A stretch of 64,000 nt of DNA from Treponema sp. UBA6852 (GTDB lineage: Bacteria > Spirochaetota > Spirochaetia > Treponematales > Treponemataceae): positions 37,280 through 101,279 of the forward strand of contig DKDI01000035.1 in assembly GCA_002449305.1 (NCBI GenBank). Direction: 5' to 3'. Positions 8,271-17,146 of the stretch are shown piece by piece. Within the stretch, counting starts at the first letter, position 1. Every line of letters starts with the position of its first letter. A program made the translations under genes and the position numbers. A model generated the notes under the pieces. It searched no databases. It saw only the letters and a program-made list of their open reading frames with translations, and was not told where the DNA came from.

Positions 8271-9185
8271 TTATAAGTTACATTCTTTTATTGCGGCTTC
8301 AACAACTTTTTTTGCTTCATCAGTTATTTCAACTAGAGGAAGTCTTACAGAACCAGCCGGAAGTCCTTTGAAATTCATTGCGTACTTTATTGAAGTTGGA
8401 TTTCCATCTACAAAAGCTGCCTTGAAGAACGGAAGCATTCTGTAGTGAATTTCTCTTGCTTTGTCAAAGTTTCCTTTAAGTCCTTCTGCAACCATTTCTG
8501 TTACAAGCGCAGGTGCAAGGTTTGAAACAACAGAAATAACTCCATCTCCTCCAGCTGCCATAAGCGGAAGTGTAAGTCCGTCATCTCCAGAAAGAACTGC
8601 AAAGTCCGGTTTCTTTGATTTGATTTTTGCAATTACATCCATCATCTGAGAAATATTTCCGCTTGCTTCCTTTACGCCTGCAATGTTTGGAAGTTCCGCA
8701 ATGCGCTCCAGCAAGTCGGTAGGAATATTAAGGCCTGTTCTTCCTTGAATATTGTAAACAACAATTGGAATTCCTACTTTTGAGACTGCTTCAAAGTGGC
8801 GGAAGATTCCTTCTTTTGATGGCTTGTTGTAATACGGAGTTACGACAAGAGCTGCGTCTGCTCCAGCTTTTTTTGCCCGTTCGCAATAGAGAACCGCGTC
8901 CTTTGTATTGTTTGATCCAGCTCCAAGAATTACTGGAATTTTTTTACAAGAGTTTTTTTCAAATTTGCGGACTTCTTCGAATACAATTTCGATAATCTTG
9001 TCTTCTTCGCTGCCGGGTTTTTCATCAAGAGTCGGAGTTTCTGCCGTCGTTCCCAGCGGAACCAGACCGTCTATGCCATGCTCCAACTGAAATTTTACAT
9101 TTTTTCTGAAGCCCTCGTAATCTATTGAACCATCACTGTTCATGGGTGTAATCATTGCTGTAAAAGCACCGCGTAATTTAATCAT
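8271..9185 (-). CDS. dapA: 4-hydroxy-tetrahydrodipicolinate synthase
   Basis: 304 residues. Condenses pyruvate with aspartate semialdehyde, using the product of the adjacent asd. TIM-barrel family motifs: GTTAETPTL, ILGAGSNNT, VVTPYYNKPSKEG, the catalytic tyrosine in VVYNIQGRTG, and the Schiff-base lysine in AGVKEASGN. ATG at 9185 has a strong GGAGG; the open frame extends to 9239, but the extra 18 residues are not family-like. dapA is the first gene of a dapA-asd operon. With dapL at 41.8 kb it indicates the LL-DAP aminotransferase variant of the pathway. Confidence 0.95.
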   Translation of the reverse strand: MIKLRGAFTAMITPMNSDGSIDYEGFRKNVKFQLEHGIDGLVPLGTTAETPTLDEKPGSEEDKIIEIVFEEVRKFEKNSCKKIPVILGAGSNNTKDAVLYCERAKKAGADAALVVTPYYNKPSKEGIFRHFEAVSKVGIPIVVYNIQGRTGLNIPTDLLERIAELPNIAGVKEASGNISQMMDVIAKIKSKKPDFAVLSGDDGLTLPLMAAGGDGVISVVSNLAPALVTEMVAEGLKGNFDKAREIHYRMLPFFKAAFVDGNPTSIKYAMNFKGLPAGSVRLPLVEITDEAKKVVEAAIKECNL

Positions 9186-9276
9186 AGGGACCTCCAAATA
9201 TTTTTGCATAATTATTGCATTTTTATAGAAAAAAAGCAACGCAATGAAAATTTCATTATTGTTTTATAAAACAAAA

Positions 9277-9337
9277 AAGACCGCTCTGAAAAATGAAGCG
9301 TTAATTGCACTTCGCCCAGAACGGCCTTTGTTTTTCA
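9277..9337 (-). terminator. Terminator-like hairpin in the dapA leader
   Basis: Read on the minus strand, AAGGCCGTTCTG pairs imperfectly with CAGAGCGGTCTT, with an inner GAAG/CTTC pair, followed by TTTTTT. It lies about 90-150 nt upstream of the dapA start and downstream of no minus-strand gene, so an attenuator or leader structure is possible. It may also work as a terminator in the plus direction. Confidence 0.5.
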
Positions 9338-9463
9338 ATTTATATGTGAAAAACTATATATTTAATCTCTTCAACTTTATTGATTTGAATCATAGAGATG
9401 AAAAGAAGTGCTTCAAATACCATGCAAATGGTAGTTTTATACCTAAAATATGGTAAATTTTAT

Positions 9464-9491
9464 TTGATTTTAGAATAACTTGGGTTATAAT
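9464..9491 (+). promoter_or_regulatory. Promoter of the LuxR membrane regulator, leaderless
   Basis: TTGATT (9464-9469), 16-nt spacer, TATAAT (9486-9491); the ATG at 9498 begins 6 nt after the -10 box, where transcription should start. No ribosome site is present. Confidence 0.75.
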
Positions 9492-9497
9492 TCAGTT

Positions 9498-11678
9498 ATG
9501 AAAAATAAAAAATATTTGTTTTTTTTATCTGTATTTTTCGTATGCAATTTATTGCCTTTGTTTGCAAAAATAAAAAAATCAGCTGAAAAAGAAATTCCAA
9601 TCCATGTAAAACTGTTCATTGATAAAACTGCGCAAAAAGATGTTGATGAGCTTGATGAAAGTTTATTTAAGAATACAAAAAATCCTATAAATCCTGGATT
9701 TTATGATGGAAATTTATGGATTGAAATAAAGCCTGAGATTTCAGAAATTCAGCATTGCGTTATAAGCCTTGGAAATGAGTATATAGATTCTGCGGAATTC
9801 TATGAAAAGCGTGGAGGAAAATTTTTCTTAATTGGAAAAGTCGGACATAAAATTTCAACAGATGAAATAGAAGCTCCAGACAGTTTGCAGGCGTTTCCCG
9901 TTTTTAGAAATTCAGGATATGACGATGATACTTGCTTTAGAATAAAAATAAAAAATCATAATGGAAATTTTATATATATCAAGCTTGTTAATGAACTTGA
10001 TTTTTTTAATTCACGAAGAATTTATTTTGCAAAACTTTACACCGTTTTGGGAATATGTTTTTGCATTTTTGCTTTGCTTTTTATATATGCAATTGCTGTG
10101 CGCCGGCCAATGCCATTTTTTTTGTCAATGGCAGCGTTGTTTTACATTTTCCTTCAGCTTCAGTTAAAAGGAATTGGTCCTGTATTTTTGTGGAATTTCT
10201 TAAATCCGTTTTCATTTTCAACACGGCTTGCATATTATTTTGAAAGTTTCATTCTGATGTTTTTAATTCTTTCCGCAGATACAGTTTTAAAAGGCAATTC
10301 AAAAATAGTTTATAAAAAACTTTCTCCAGTTGAAATTCAGCTTATAGTTGTTACATTTTGTGTTCTTTTAACGGTGAGAGCAGAGCAGACAATGCTTTAT
10401 TCTTATGCCGCGCTCTCTATAACGACAAAAGTTTTTTTTATTGCTTCCATATTTATGTGCTTCAGGGCAATGCAAAAGAATACAAGGATAATACTTTTGC
10501 TTTGGATTCCGCAGATTTTATTTTCTATGCTGGCTCAAATTGTAAGAATTTTAAGATTTAAAGGAAATAATGTTTTTTTTGATTTTATATGTTCCGATGA
10601 ATTTTTAATTTCATTTTTGTTTTACTTGCTGATTACAATGCCCTCGCTTTTTTTTATAACTTATAAAATTAGGCAAGAGTCTCATAATTCAAAAGTTGAG
10701 CTAAAAAAAATAAAGGCGCAAAACTCTGAGCTTCTTATTCAAAAAAATCTGATTGAGCGGCTTATGAAAAATATTTTAGTTGATTCTGCGCAAACTTTGA
10801 GCATGGCTGATATTCTTTCTGGCCAGGTTTTTACTGCGAAAAATACTTCTTATATAGAAAGAATTAAAATAAATTCTGCAAAAATAAGCGACACGCTTGC
10901 AACTCTTAGAATGTGCAATGACGAATCTGAAATTCAAAATCAGCCGATTCTTCTTGCGGATTTTTTTAAAAGCTGCATTCAAGCTTCAAAAACTTTTTGC
11001 TCGTCTAAGCCCAACACGATTTCTTATTCGATGGACATACAGCCAGAAACTGTGATTCTTGCGGACATGAGGGTTGTGGAACTTTTTTTTATATCGTTTT
11101 TGAATTCTGTAATCGAAGTTTCTGTTCCGAATACCGAAGTTTCTGTTTCGTTGAAAGGTGATGAAGAAAATTTTATTTTTTCAATTTCGAATACAATGGA
11201 TTCCCAGACAGTTGAAGAAGTTCTTTCTCGCATGGAAACTGAAAATGAAAAGCGTAATTTTACATTTCTTATGCGCATTGCAAAATTTTACCGCGGAGAT
11301 TTGTCTGTTTCAAAAAATGACAGCAAGTTTAAATTTTCAGTTGTGTTTGATTTTAAGCGTGTTGAAAATTCAAAAGATTCCAGCGTGATAATAAATAAAA
11401 CTAGATTTTCTCCGTCTAAGAAAAAAGAGCAAAAAAATTCGGAAAAGAAAAAGGAAGTTACTTTGATAAAAACTGGCGAAGAAAAATCAGAGGACTTTAT
11501 GAAAAAATTATCTTCAAGAGAAAAACAGATTGCAGAACTTATAATTTCTGGAAAAAGCGACAAGGATATTGCGGAGGAACTTTTTATAAGTCCTGGAACT
11601 GTTGCAAGCCACAACAAAAAGATTTTCAAAAAACTTGATGTTCATAGCCGTGTTGAGTTGATGAATAAATTGCGTTAA
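9498..11678 (+). CDS. 7TMR-DISM-like membrane sensor with degenerate kinase module and LuxR DNA-binding domain
   Basis: 726 residues. Order: signal peptide (residues 1-23), an extracytoplasmic beta-rich region (about 30-170) like 7TMR-DISM sensor domains, about seven membrane helices (about 175-395), a short coiled coil (SKVELKKIKAQNSELLIQKN), a region shaped like histidine-kinase dimerisation and ATPase domains (about 420-620), a lysine-rich linker, and a C-terminal LuxR helix-turn-helix (LSSREKQIAELIISGKSDKD, then GTVASHNKKIFKKL). I see no phospho-accepting histidine motif and no glycine-rich ATP lid, so the kinase-like part looks inactive. It would act as a membrane-tethered one-component regulator; its targets are unknown. 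It is followed by aroC after 42 nt. Confidence 0.75.
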   Translation: MKNKKYLFFLSVFFVCNLLPLFAKIKKSAEKEIPIHVKLFIDKTAQKDVDELDESLFKNTKNPINPGFYDGNLWIEIKPEISEIQHCVISLGNEYIDSAEFYEKRGGKFFLIGKVGHKISTDEIEAPDSLQAFPVFRNSGYDDDTCFRIKIKNHNGNFIYIKLVNELDFFNSRRIYFAKLYTVLGICFCIFALLFIYAIAVRRPMPFFLSMAALFYIFLQLQLKGIGPVFLWNFLNPFSFSTRLAYYFESFILMFLILSADTVLKGNSKIVYKKLSPVEIQLIVVTFCVLLTVRAEQTMLYSYAALSITTKVFFIASIFMCFRAMQKNTRIILLLWIPQILFSMLAQIVRILRFKGNNVFFDFICSDEFLISFLFYLLITMPSLFFITYKIRQESHNSKVELKKIKAQNSELLIQKNLIERLMKNILVDSAQTLSMADILSGQVFTAKNTSYIERIKINSAKISDTLATLRMCNDESEIQNQPILLADFFKSCIQASKTFCSSKPNTISYSMDIQPETVILADMRVVELFFISFLNSVIEVSVPNTEVSVSLKGDEENFIFSISNTMDSQTVEEVLSRMETENEKRNFTFLMRIAKFYRGDLSVSKNDSKFKFSVVFDFKRVENSKDSSVIINKTRFSPSKKKEQKNSEKKKEVTLIKTGEEKSEDFMKKLSSREKQIAELIISGKSDKDIAEELFISPGTVASHNKKIFKKLDVHSRVELMNKLR

Positions 11679-11720
11679 AATCTTTTGAGAATTTTATTAT
11701 TTACTTTTTAGGGAAAAATT

Positions 11721-12782
11721 ATGTCAGGAAATATATTTGGAGAAATTTTTAAAGTTGCAACATTTGGAGAAAGCCACGGAGCAGGACTTGGCTGTATTAT
11801 AGACGGATGTCCTGCTGGAGTTTTGGTGGATGAAAAATTTCTTCAGCATGAAATGGAACGGAGAAAGCCAGGTGCAAAAAGCGCGGCGGTTACTGCAAGA
11901 AAAGAAGATGACTTTGCAGAAATTCTAAGCGGCGTATTTGAAGGAAAAACAACAGGAACTCCGATAGCTGTCTTAATCAGAAATTCAAATCAGCATTCAT
12001 CAGACTATGAAAATATAAAAGACAAATTCCGGCCGGGACACGCTGATTTTACATATTATAAAAAATATGGCATAAGGGATTACAGAGGCGGCGGAAGATC
12101 TAGCGGAAGAGAAACTTGCGCGAGAGTTGCGGCTGGAGCGTTTGCAAAAATGTTTTTAAAAAATTTTGGAATTCGAATTTTTGCATATACAAAAGAAGCG
12201 GCAGGAATAAAAAGCGGCAAAGTTGATTTTTCTGAAATTGAAAAAAATGCAATGCGTGCCGCAGACAAAGATGCTGCTGTTTTAATGCAGCAAAAGGTTG
12301 AAGAGTTCAAAATGAAAAAGAATTCTTGTGGCGGAATTGTTGAGTGCGTTGTAAAAGGCGTGGCTGCTGGAATTGGCGAGCCGGTTTTTGACAAGCTGGA
12401 TGCGGTTTTGTCCCATGCAGTTATGTCGATTGGTGCAATAAAAGGAATTGAATTTGGAAGCGGATTTGCTTGTGCGGATTCAAACGGACTTGAGAACAAC
12501 GATTTTATGGGAAACTGCTTTTCATTTAAAACAAACAATGCCGGCGGAATTCTTGGAGGAATTTCCCGAGGCGATGATATAGTTTTTAGAGTTGCTGTAA
12601 AGCCTGTTCCAAGTATTTATCTTTCGCAGGAAACTGTTGATGTAAATGGAAATGAGTGTGATATTCTAATTGAAGGAAGACACGATGTTTGTCTTTGTCC
12701 AAGGATTGTTCCTGTTGTAGAAGCCATGACCGCAATTACTTTGGCAGATATGATTTTAAGAAATAGGAGCAGCAGAGTTTAG
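11721..12782 (+). CDS. aroC: Chorismate synthase
   Basis: 353 residues. Last step of the shikimate pathway, EPSP to chorismate with reduced FMN. Diagnostic motifs: TFGESHGAGLGCIIDGCPAG at the N-terminus, FRPGHADFTYYKKYG, the RGGGRSSGRETCARVAAGA signature, and NNAGGILGGISRGD. The length is normal. The ribosome site is GGGAA before the ATG. The stop codon is 2 nt before dacA, so aroC, dacA and murI form one unit. Confidence 0.96.
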   Translation: MSGNIFGEIFKVATFGESHGAGLGCIIDGCPAGVLVDEKFLQHEMERRKPGAKSAAVTARKEDDFAEILSGVFEGKTTGTPIAVLIRNSNQHSSDYENIKDKFRPGHADFTYYKKYGIRDYRGGGRSSGRETCARVAAGAFAKMFLKNFGIRIFAYTKEAAGIKSGKVDFSEIEKNAMRAADKDAAVLMQQKVEEFKMKKNSCGGIVECVVKGVAAGIGEPVFDKLDAVLSHAVMSIGAIKGIEFGSGFACADSNGLENNDFMGNCFSFKTNNAGGILGGISRGDDIVFRVAVKPVPSIYLSQETVDVNGNECDILIEGRHDVCLCPRIVPVVEAMTAITLADMILRNRSSRV

Positions 12783-12784
12783 CA

Positions 12785-14230
12785 ATGGAAACTTATACAT
12801 CAGATTTTTTTAACAGCATAGAAGAAAATAAAAATAATAATAACAATAAAAAGAAAAAAAAACACATAATAATTTTTTTTATTTTAACTGCTGTTTTTAT
12901 TTTTGCTGTGACGCAGGCAGTTTCTGTTTATAAACTTTTAAATCCAAGAAATCCAGAACCGCTTTCTTTGGAGCAGCAGACTTTTCTTGAGCAGTCGTTG
13001 AACAAAAAATATCCTGAGCGCGCAGACATTGTTTCTGAACTTCCGTTTCAGTATGTTCCGGCTGATTTGTTTGTAAATGCAGAAAGCGCCATTGTTATTG
13101 ATTTTGCAACGGGAAATATTCTTTTTGAAAAAAATGCTGAAGTTCAAATTCCTCCGGCTTCAATGACAAAGCTTGTGGAAATGTATGTTGTTTTTGAGGC
13201 TGTTGAAAACGGCGAAATTTCCCTTGATGATGTTGTTCCGCTTCCGCCTGAAAGTTGGGCTAGAAATCTTCCAAGCGATGCTTCGATAATGTTTTTGGAT
13301 GAAGGCCAGAAAGTAACGCTTAGAGAACTTTTGCTTGGACTTGCGATTGCCAGTGGAAATGACGCTTCAATTGCTGTTGCAAAATATGTCTGCGGAAACA
13401 TGGATTCGTTTGTTGAGCGGATGAATCAGACTGTAAAAAAGATGGGCTTGGTAAAAACTGAATTTGTGGAATCAAGCGGCTACAGCGAAAAAAATATTAC
13501 GACTGCAAAAGAGTTCGCGGCTTTCTGCAGAAAATACATAGAAAAATTTCCATTTGCAATTACAGAATTTCATTCCCAAAAAATTCTGCGCTATCCGCTT
13601 GCAAAAAATCTTCCAAAAGAATCTGCAGAACGAAACGGCGACAGCCAGGCTGTGATTCAGTACAACACAAACAAGTTGCTTGGAAGTCTTGAGGGCTGTG
13701 ATGGATTGAAAACTGGTTTTATTTATGAAAGCGGTTTTAACATTGCTCTTACTGCAGAACGAAACGGTGTCCGCTATATTTCTGTTACAATGAAAGGACC
13801 TGGAGTTGGAAGCACGCAGGGAAATATTTACAGAGTTAAAGATGGAACTAATTTAATGGAATATGCGTTTTCAAAATTTTCTCCTTATATTGCAAAGCAG
13901 CCTCATAGTTTTTCTGTGGGCGTTGCAGGTTCTTCTTTAAAAAGTGTTTGCCTTGTTCCTGCAAAAAGTGAAAATTTTTCTGTTCCATTTATTTCTGGAA
14001 GTTCTCCAAAAGAGGCAGCTCAAAAAATTCATGTTACAGCAAATATTCCAAAAAGCATCTTTGGAGAATTCGATGAAGGAACTCAGTTTGGAACTTTGTC
14101 ATATTCACTTGACGGAAGAATTTTAAATACAGTTCCTCTTGTTGCTGACAGAAAAAGTGAAAAGGTAAATTTCTTTGCTAGAATTTGGGGCGCGCTTGCT
14201 TATAAAATTTCGTCTTTAAATAAAGGCTGA
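12785..14230 (+). CDS. dacA: D-alanyl-D-alanine carboxypeptidase (DacA-like, PBP5 family)
   Basis: 481 residues. A poly-Asn/Lys stretch (residues 14-29) precedes one membrane segment (IIIFFILTAVFIFAVTQAV), so it is anchored by its N-terminus. The penicillin-binding triad is complete: SxxK in PASMTKL, SxN in IASGNDASI, and KTG in GLKTGFIYESG. A C-terminal beta-domain of the PBP5_C type follows (about residues 375-460). It trims the peptidoglycan pentapeptide in the periplasm. Co-transcribed with aroC and murI; murI also belongs to cell-wall synthesis. Confidence 0.92.
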   Translation: METYTSDFFNSIEENKNNNNNKKKKKHIIIFFILTAVFIFAVTQAVSVYKLLNPRNPEPLSLEQQTFLEQSLNKKYPERADIVSELPFQYVPADLFVNAESAIVIDFATGNILFEKNAEVQIPPASMTKLVEMYVVFEAVENGEISLDDVVPLPPESWARNLPSDASIMFLDEGQKVTLRELLLGLAIASGNDASIAVAKYVCGNMDSFVERMNQTVKKMGLVKTEFVESSGYSEKNITTAKEFAAFCRKYIEKFPFAITEFHSQKILRYPLAKNLPKESAERNGDSQAVIQYNTNKLLGSLEGCDGLKTGFIYESGFNIALTAERNGVRYISVTMKGPGVGSTQGNIYRVKDGTNLMEYAFSKFSPYIAKQPHSFSVGVAGSSLKSVCLVPAKSENFSVPFISGSSPKEAAQKIHVTANIPKSIFGEFDEGTQFGTLSYSLDGRILNTVPLVADRKSEKVNFFARIWGALAYKISSLNKG

Positions 14231-14250
14231 AAAAATATTCTGTGGTTTTT

Positions 14251-15087
14251 ATGAGTGAAAAAATTGATTTTGCATTTTTAGACAGCGGAACAGGCGGCAT
14301 TCCATATATGCTTTTGCTGAAAAAAAAATCTCCCGGCTCAAGATGTGTTTACCTTGGCGACACTGTTCATTTTCCTTATGGAGAAAAATCAGCGGAGGAA
14401 GTAACTTCTTGTGCTTCTGAATCAATAGAAAAAATTCTTGACTTGTGGAATCCGCGTCTTGTTGTTATTGCCTGCAACACAATCAGTGTGACGGCATTGA
14501 ATCAGCTTAGAGAAAAATTTTCTGATGTTCCGATTGTTGGAACTGTTCCTGCGATAAAACTTGCTGCGAAAGTTACGGAAAACAAAAAAATCGGACTGCT
14601 CGCAACTAACGCAACTGTAAATCATCCTTACTGTAAAAAACTAGTTTCTGATTTTGCTTCTGGATGCGAAGTTTTCAATCGGGGCGACCCTGGCTTGATA
14701 AGTTTTATAGAACACGATTTGTTTTATGCTTCAAAAGAAAAGCGGCTTGCTGCTGTAAAGCCTGCTGTGGATTTTTTTTGTTCATGCGGATGCGACACTA
14801 TAATTCTTGGATGCACGCATTTTACTCACATGGCGGAAGACATAAAAGAATATTTTTCCAATGTTGCCGGAAAAAAAGTTTTTGTAGTGGACAGCCGAAA
14901 CGGAGTTTCAAATCATGCTCTTGAAGTTATAAAAGGCACTTCTTTAGAAAATCAGCATGAGCCAAAATTTCTTCCGCCTGACATGAGCTTTTTTGTAACA
15001 AGCCTTAAAAATAAAAACGACCAAAAAGAATACGAAACTCTTTGCAGAAATTTCAATATTCCTTTTGGCGGACTTTTAAAGCTTTAA
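14251..15087 (+). CDS. murI: Glutamate racemase
   Basis: 278 residues. Supplies D-glutamate for peptidoglycan. Both catalytic cysteines are present in their motifs (VIACNTISVTAL and ILGCTHFTHM), and the N-terminal FLDSGTGGIPY loop and YLGDTVHFPYGEKS segment are typical. The frame can begin at GTG 14242; ATG 14251 is preferred because it gives the usual short N-terminus, although neither has a clear ribosome site. It lies 20 nt after dacA. Confidence 0.95.
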   Translation: MSEKIDFAFLDSGTGGIPYMLLLKKKSPGSRCVYLGDTVHFPYGEKSAEEVTSCASESIEKILDLWNPRLVVIACNTISVTALNQLREKFSDVPIVGTVPAIKLAAKVTENKKIGLLATNATVNHPYCKKLVSDFASGCEVFNRGDPGLISFIEHDLFYASKEKRLAAVKPAVDFFCSCGCDTIILGCTHFTHMAEDIKEYFSNVAGKKVFVVDSRNGVSNHALEVIKGTSLENQHEPKFLPPDMSFFVTSLKNKNDQKEYETLCRNFNIPFGGLLKL

Positions 15088-15107
15088 AAAGTGCAAAAAG
15101 TTAAATT

Positions 15108-16310
15108 TTACTTTTCCATTTTTGCTGCAATTTCATCGATATATTCCCAGCTGTTTACAATTTTCTTTGCTGGTGGATTTGCAAGACGTGCAAGGTCTCC
15201 TGTCATTGTTCCTTCTTCAATAACATCGAGAGTTGCCTTTTCAAGCTTGTGTGCGAAATCTGCAAGTTCTGGAGTTCCGTCTAGCTCGGCGCGTTTTGCA
15301 AGTGCTCCTGTCCAAGCAAAAATCAATGCGACTGGATTTGTTGAAGTCTTTTCGCCTTTTAAATATTTGTAGTAGTGTTTTTGAACAGTTCCGTGGCTGG
15401 CTTCGTATTCAAATTCTCCGTTTGGAGAAACAAGAACAGAAGTCATCATTGCAAGGCTTCCGCAGGCAGATGCAATCATGTCGCTCATAACATCTCCGTC
15501 GTAGTTTTTGCAGGCCCAGAGAATTCCGCCTTCACATTTCATTATGCGTGCAACTGCGTCATCAATGAGCGTATAAAAATATTCTATTCCAGCTTTTTCA
15601 AACTTTTCTTTGAACTCGGATTCAAATACTTCATTGAAAATTGCCTTGAAGTTTCCGTCGTAGATTTTGCTGATTGTGTCTTTTGCTCCAAACCATACAT
15701 CGATTTTTTTGTCTAGGGCATACATAAAGCAGCAGCGCGCAAAGTTTCTTATAGAATCGTCCAAGTTGTGGATTCCCTGAATTATTCCAGGACCTTTCAT
15801 AACTTGAATTGTTTTTCTGATTTCTTTTCCATCATCGCCTGTGAAAACAAGTTCCGCTTTTCCAGCTCCCGGAGTTTTTATTTCGCAGTTTTTGTAAACA
15901 TCTCCATAAGCGTGGCGGCCAAGAACAATCGGCTTTCTCCATGAAGAAACATTGCACTGAATATTCTTTACGAAAATCGGCGCGCGGAAAACTGTTCCGT
16001 CTAGTTCTCCACGGAGAATTCCATTTGGTGAAGGTGTAAGCTGCTTAAGTTTGTACTCTTCCATGCGGGCGGCATTGCTTGTGATTGTGGCGCATTTTAC
16101 TCCAACACCAAGACGTTTGATTGCGGCGGCGGCTTCATAAGTTACTTTGTCGTCTGTGTCGTCGCGATTTTTTAAGCCAAGGTCATAGTATTCAACATTA
16201 AGGTCAACGTAAGGTTCAAGAAGTTTTTCCTTGATAACCTTCCATAGAACTCTTGTCATTTCATCGCCGTCAAGCTCGGCAATCGCATTTTTCATTTTGA
16301 TTTTTTCCAT
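15108..16310 (-). CDS. icd: NADP-dependent isocitrate dehydrogenase (eukaryotic-like subfamily)
   Basis: 400 residues. Oxidises isocitrate to 2-oxoglutarate. It matches the dimeric IDH branch shared by eukaryotes and some bacteria: AELDGDEMTRVLWKVIKEKL, ATITSNAARMEEYKLKQL, SPNGILRGELDGTVFR, the YGDVYKN region, DDAVARIMKCEGGILWACKNYDGDV, and EASHGTVQKHY. The start follows AGGAG. No other TCA-cycle genes are in the window, so the role is probably glutamate precursor and NADPH supply (inference). Confidence 0.95.
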   Translation of the reverse strand: MEKIKMKNAIAELDGDEMTRVLWKVIKEKLLEPYVDLNVEYYDLGLKNRDDTDDKVTYEAAAAIKRLGVGVKCATITSNAARMEEYKLKQLTPSPNGILRGELDGTVFRAPIFVKNIQCNVSSWRKPIVLGRHAYGDVYKNCEIKTPGAGKAELVFTGDDGKEIRKTIQVMKGPGIIQGIHNLDDSIRNFARCCFMYALDKKIDVWFGAKDTISKIYDGNFKAIFNEVFESEFKEKFEKAGIEYFYTLIDDAVARIMKCEGGILWACKNYDGDVMSDMIASACGSLAMMTSVLVSPNGEFEYEASHGTVQKHYYKYLKGEKTSTNPVALIFAWTGALAKRAELDGTPELADFAHKLEKATLDVIEEGTMTGDLARLANPPAKKIVNSWEYIDEIAAKMEK

Positions 16311-16347
16311 AATTAAACTCCTGAAAATCTATTAGAATTTTAGTGCG

Positions 16348-17127
16348 TTATTTTAAACATGAATTTCCGTTGTAGTCCAAGTCTGTAAGAATTTCCGTGT
16401 GGTCTTTAAAAACTGCAACAGTATGCTCTTCGTGGCAGCTCCAAGAACCGTCTGCTGTAACAACAGTCCAGTCGCTTCCTTCTTCAATGTCAACGTCCGC
16501 AGTTCCCTCGTTAATCATAGGCTCGATTGCAAGAACCATTCCAGCTTGAATGCGCGGATTCGGACCAGTTGAAGGGCAGTTGCAGACGCTTGGATCTTCG
16601 TGGACTTCAAGGCCGACTCCATGTCCGCAGTATTCATAGACAACGCCGTACTTGTTCTGGTTGTATGCGATGTCATATACCGCGTTTGAAATGTCGCTGA
16701 TTCTGTTTCCTGCCTTGCAAGCGTCGATTCCAGCTAAAAGACATTCTCGTGTAACTCGGCAAAGTTTTTGATGCGCAGGCTTTACGTTTCCTACAAGAAC
16801 TGTGTGCGTGCTGTCTGAAATATAGCCTTTTAAATTTAGTCCGATGTCAAGCGAAACAATATCGCCATCCTTTACAATCCGTTTTTTTGAAGGAACGCCA
16901 TGGATAACTTGATTGTTGATGCTTATGCACGCACAGCCAGGAAAGTCCTCCTCGTACCAGGCTGGAGTTGCTCCGAATTTTCTTGCGAAGTTTACGCACC
17001 AGTCGTCGATTTCCTTTGTGCTTACTCCGGGCTTTACTTTTGGAATAATTTCGTTGAATAAATCAGCAAGCAAGTGGCAGCTTTTTCTAATTCCATTAAT
17101 TTGCTCTTCATTTTTTAAACGTATCAT
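16348..17127 (-). CDS. map: Methionine aminopeptidase, type I
   Basis: 259 residues. Removes N-terminal methionine from new proteins. The five metal ligands are visible: Asp in SLDIGLNLKG, Asp in SDSTHTV, His in CGHGVGLEVHEDP, Glu in LAIEPMINEG, and Glu in CHEEHTVAVF. The open frame extends to 17235, but the start at 17127 (MIRLKNEEQINGIRKS) has GGAG 7 nt upstream and gives the normal length; the extension overlaps the upstream J-domain gene. Confidence 0.94.
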   Translation of the reverse strand: MIRLKNEEQINGIRKSCHLLADLFNEIIPKVKPGVSTKEIDDWCVNFARKFGATPAWYEEDFPGCACISINNQVIHGVPSKKRIVKDGDIVSLDIGLNLKGYISDSTHTVLVGNVKPAHQKLCRVTRECLLAGIDACKAGNRISDISNAVYDIAYNQNKYGVVYEYCGHGVGLEVHEDPSVCNCPSTGPNPRIQAGMVLAIEPMINEGTADVDIEEGSDWTVVTADGSWSCHEEHTVAVFKDHTEILTDLDYNGNSCLK

Positions 17128-17146
17128 ATATAAACTCCATGATTTC

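Noticed and set aside
9244..9456. 70-residue plus-strand open frame
   Set aside because: It runs through the dapA leader hairpin, has no ribosome site, and its composition is not protein-like.
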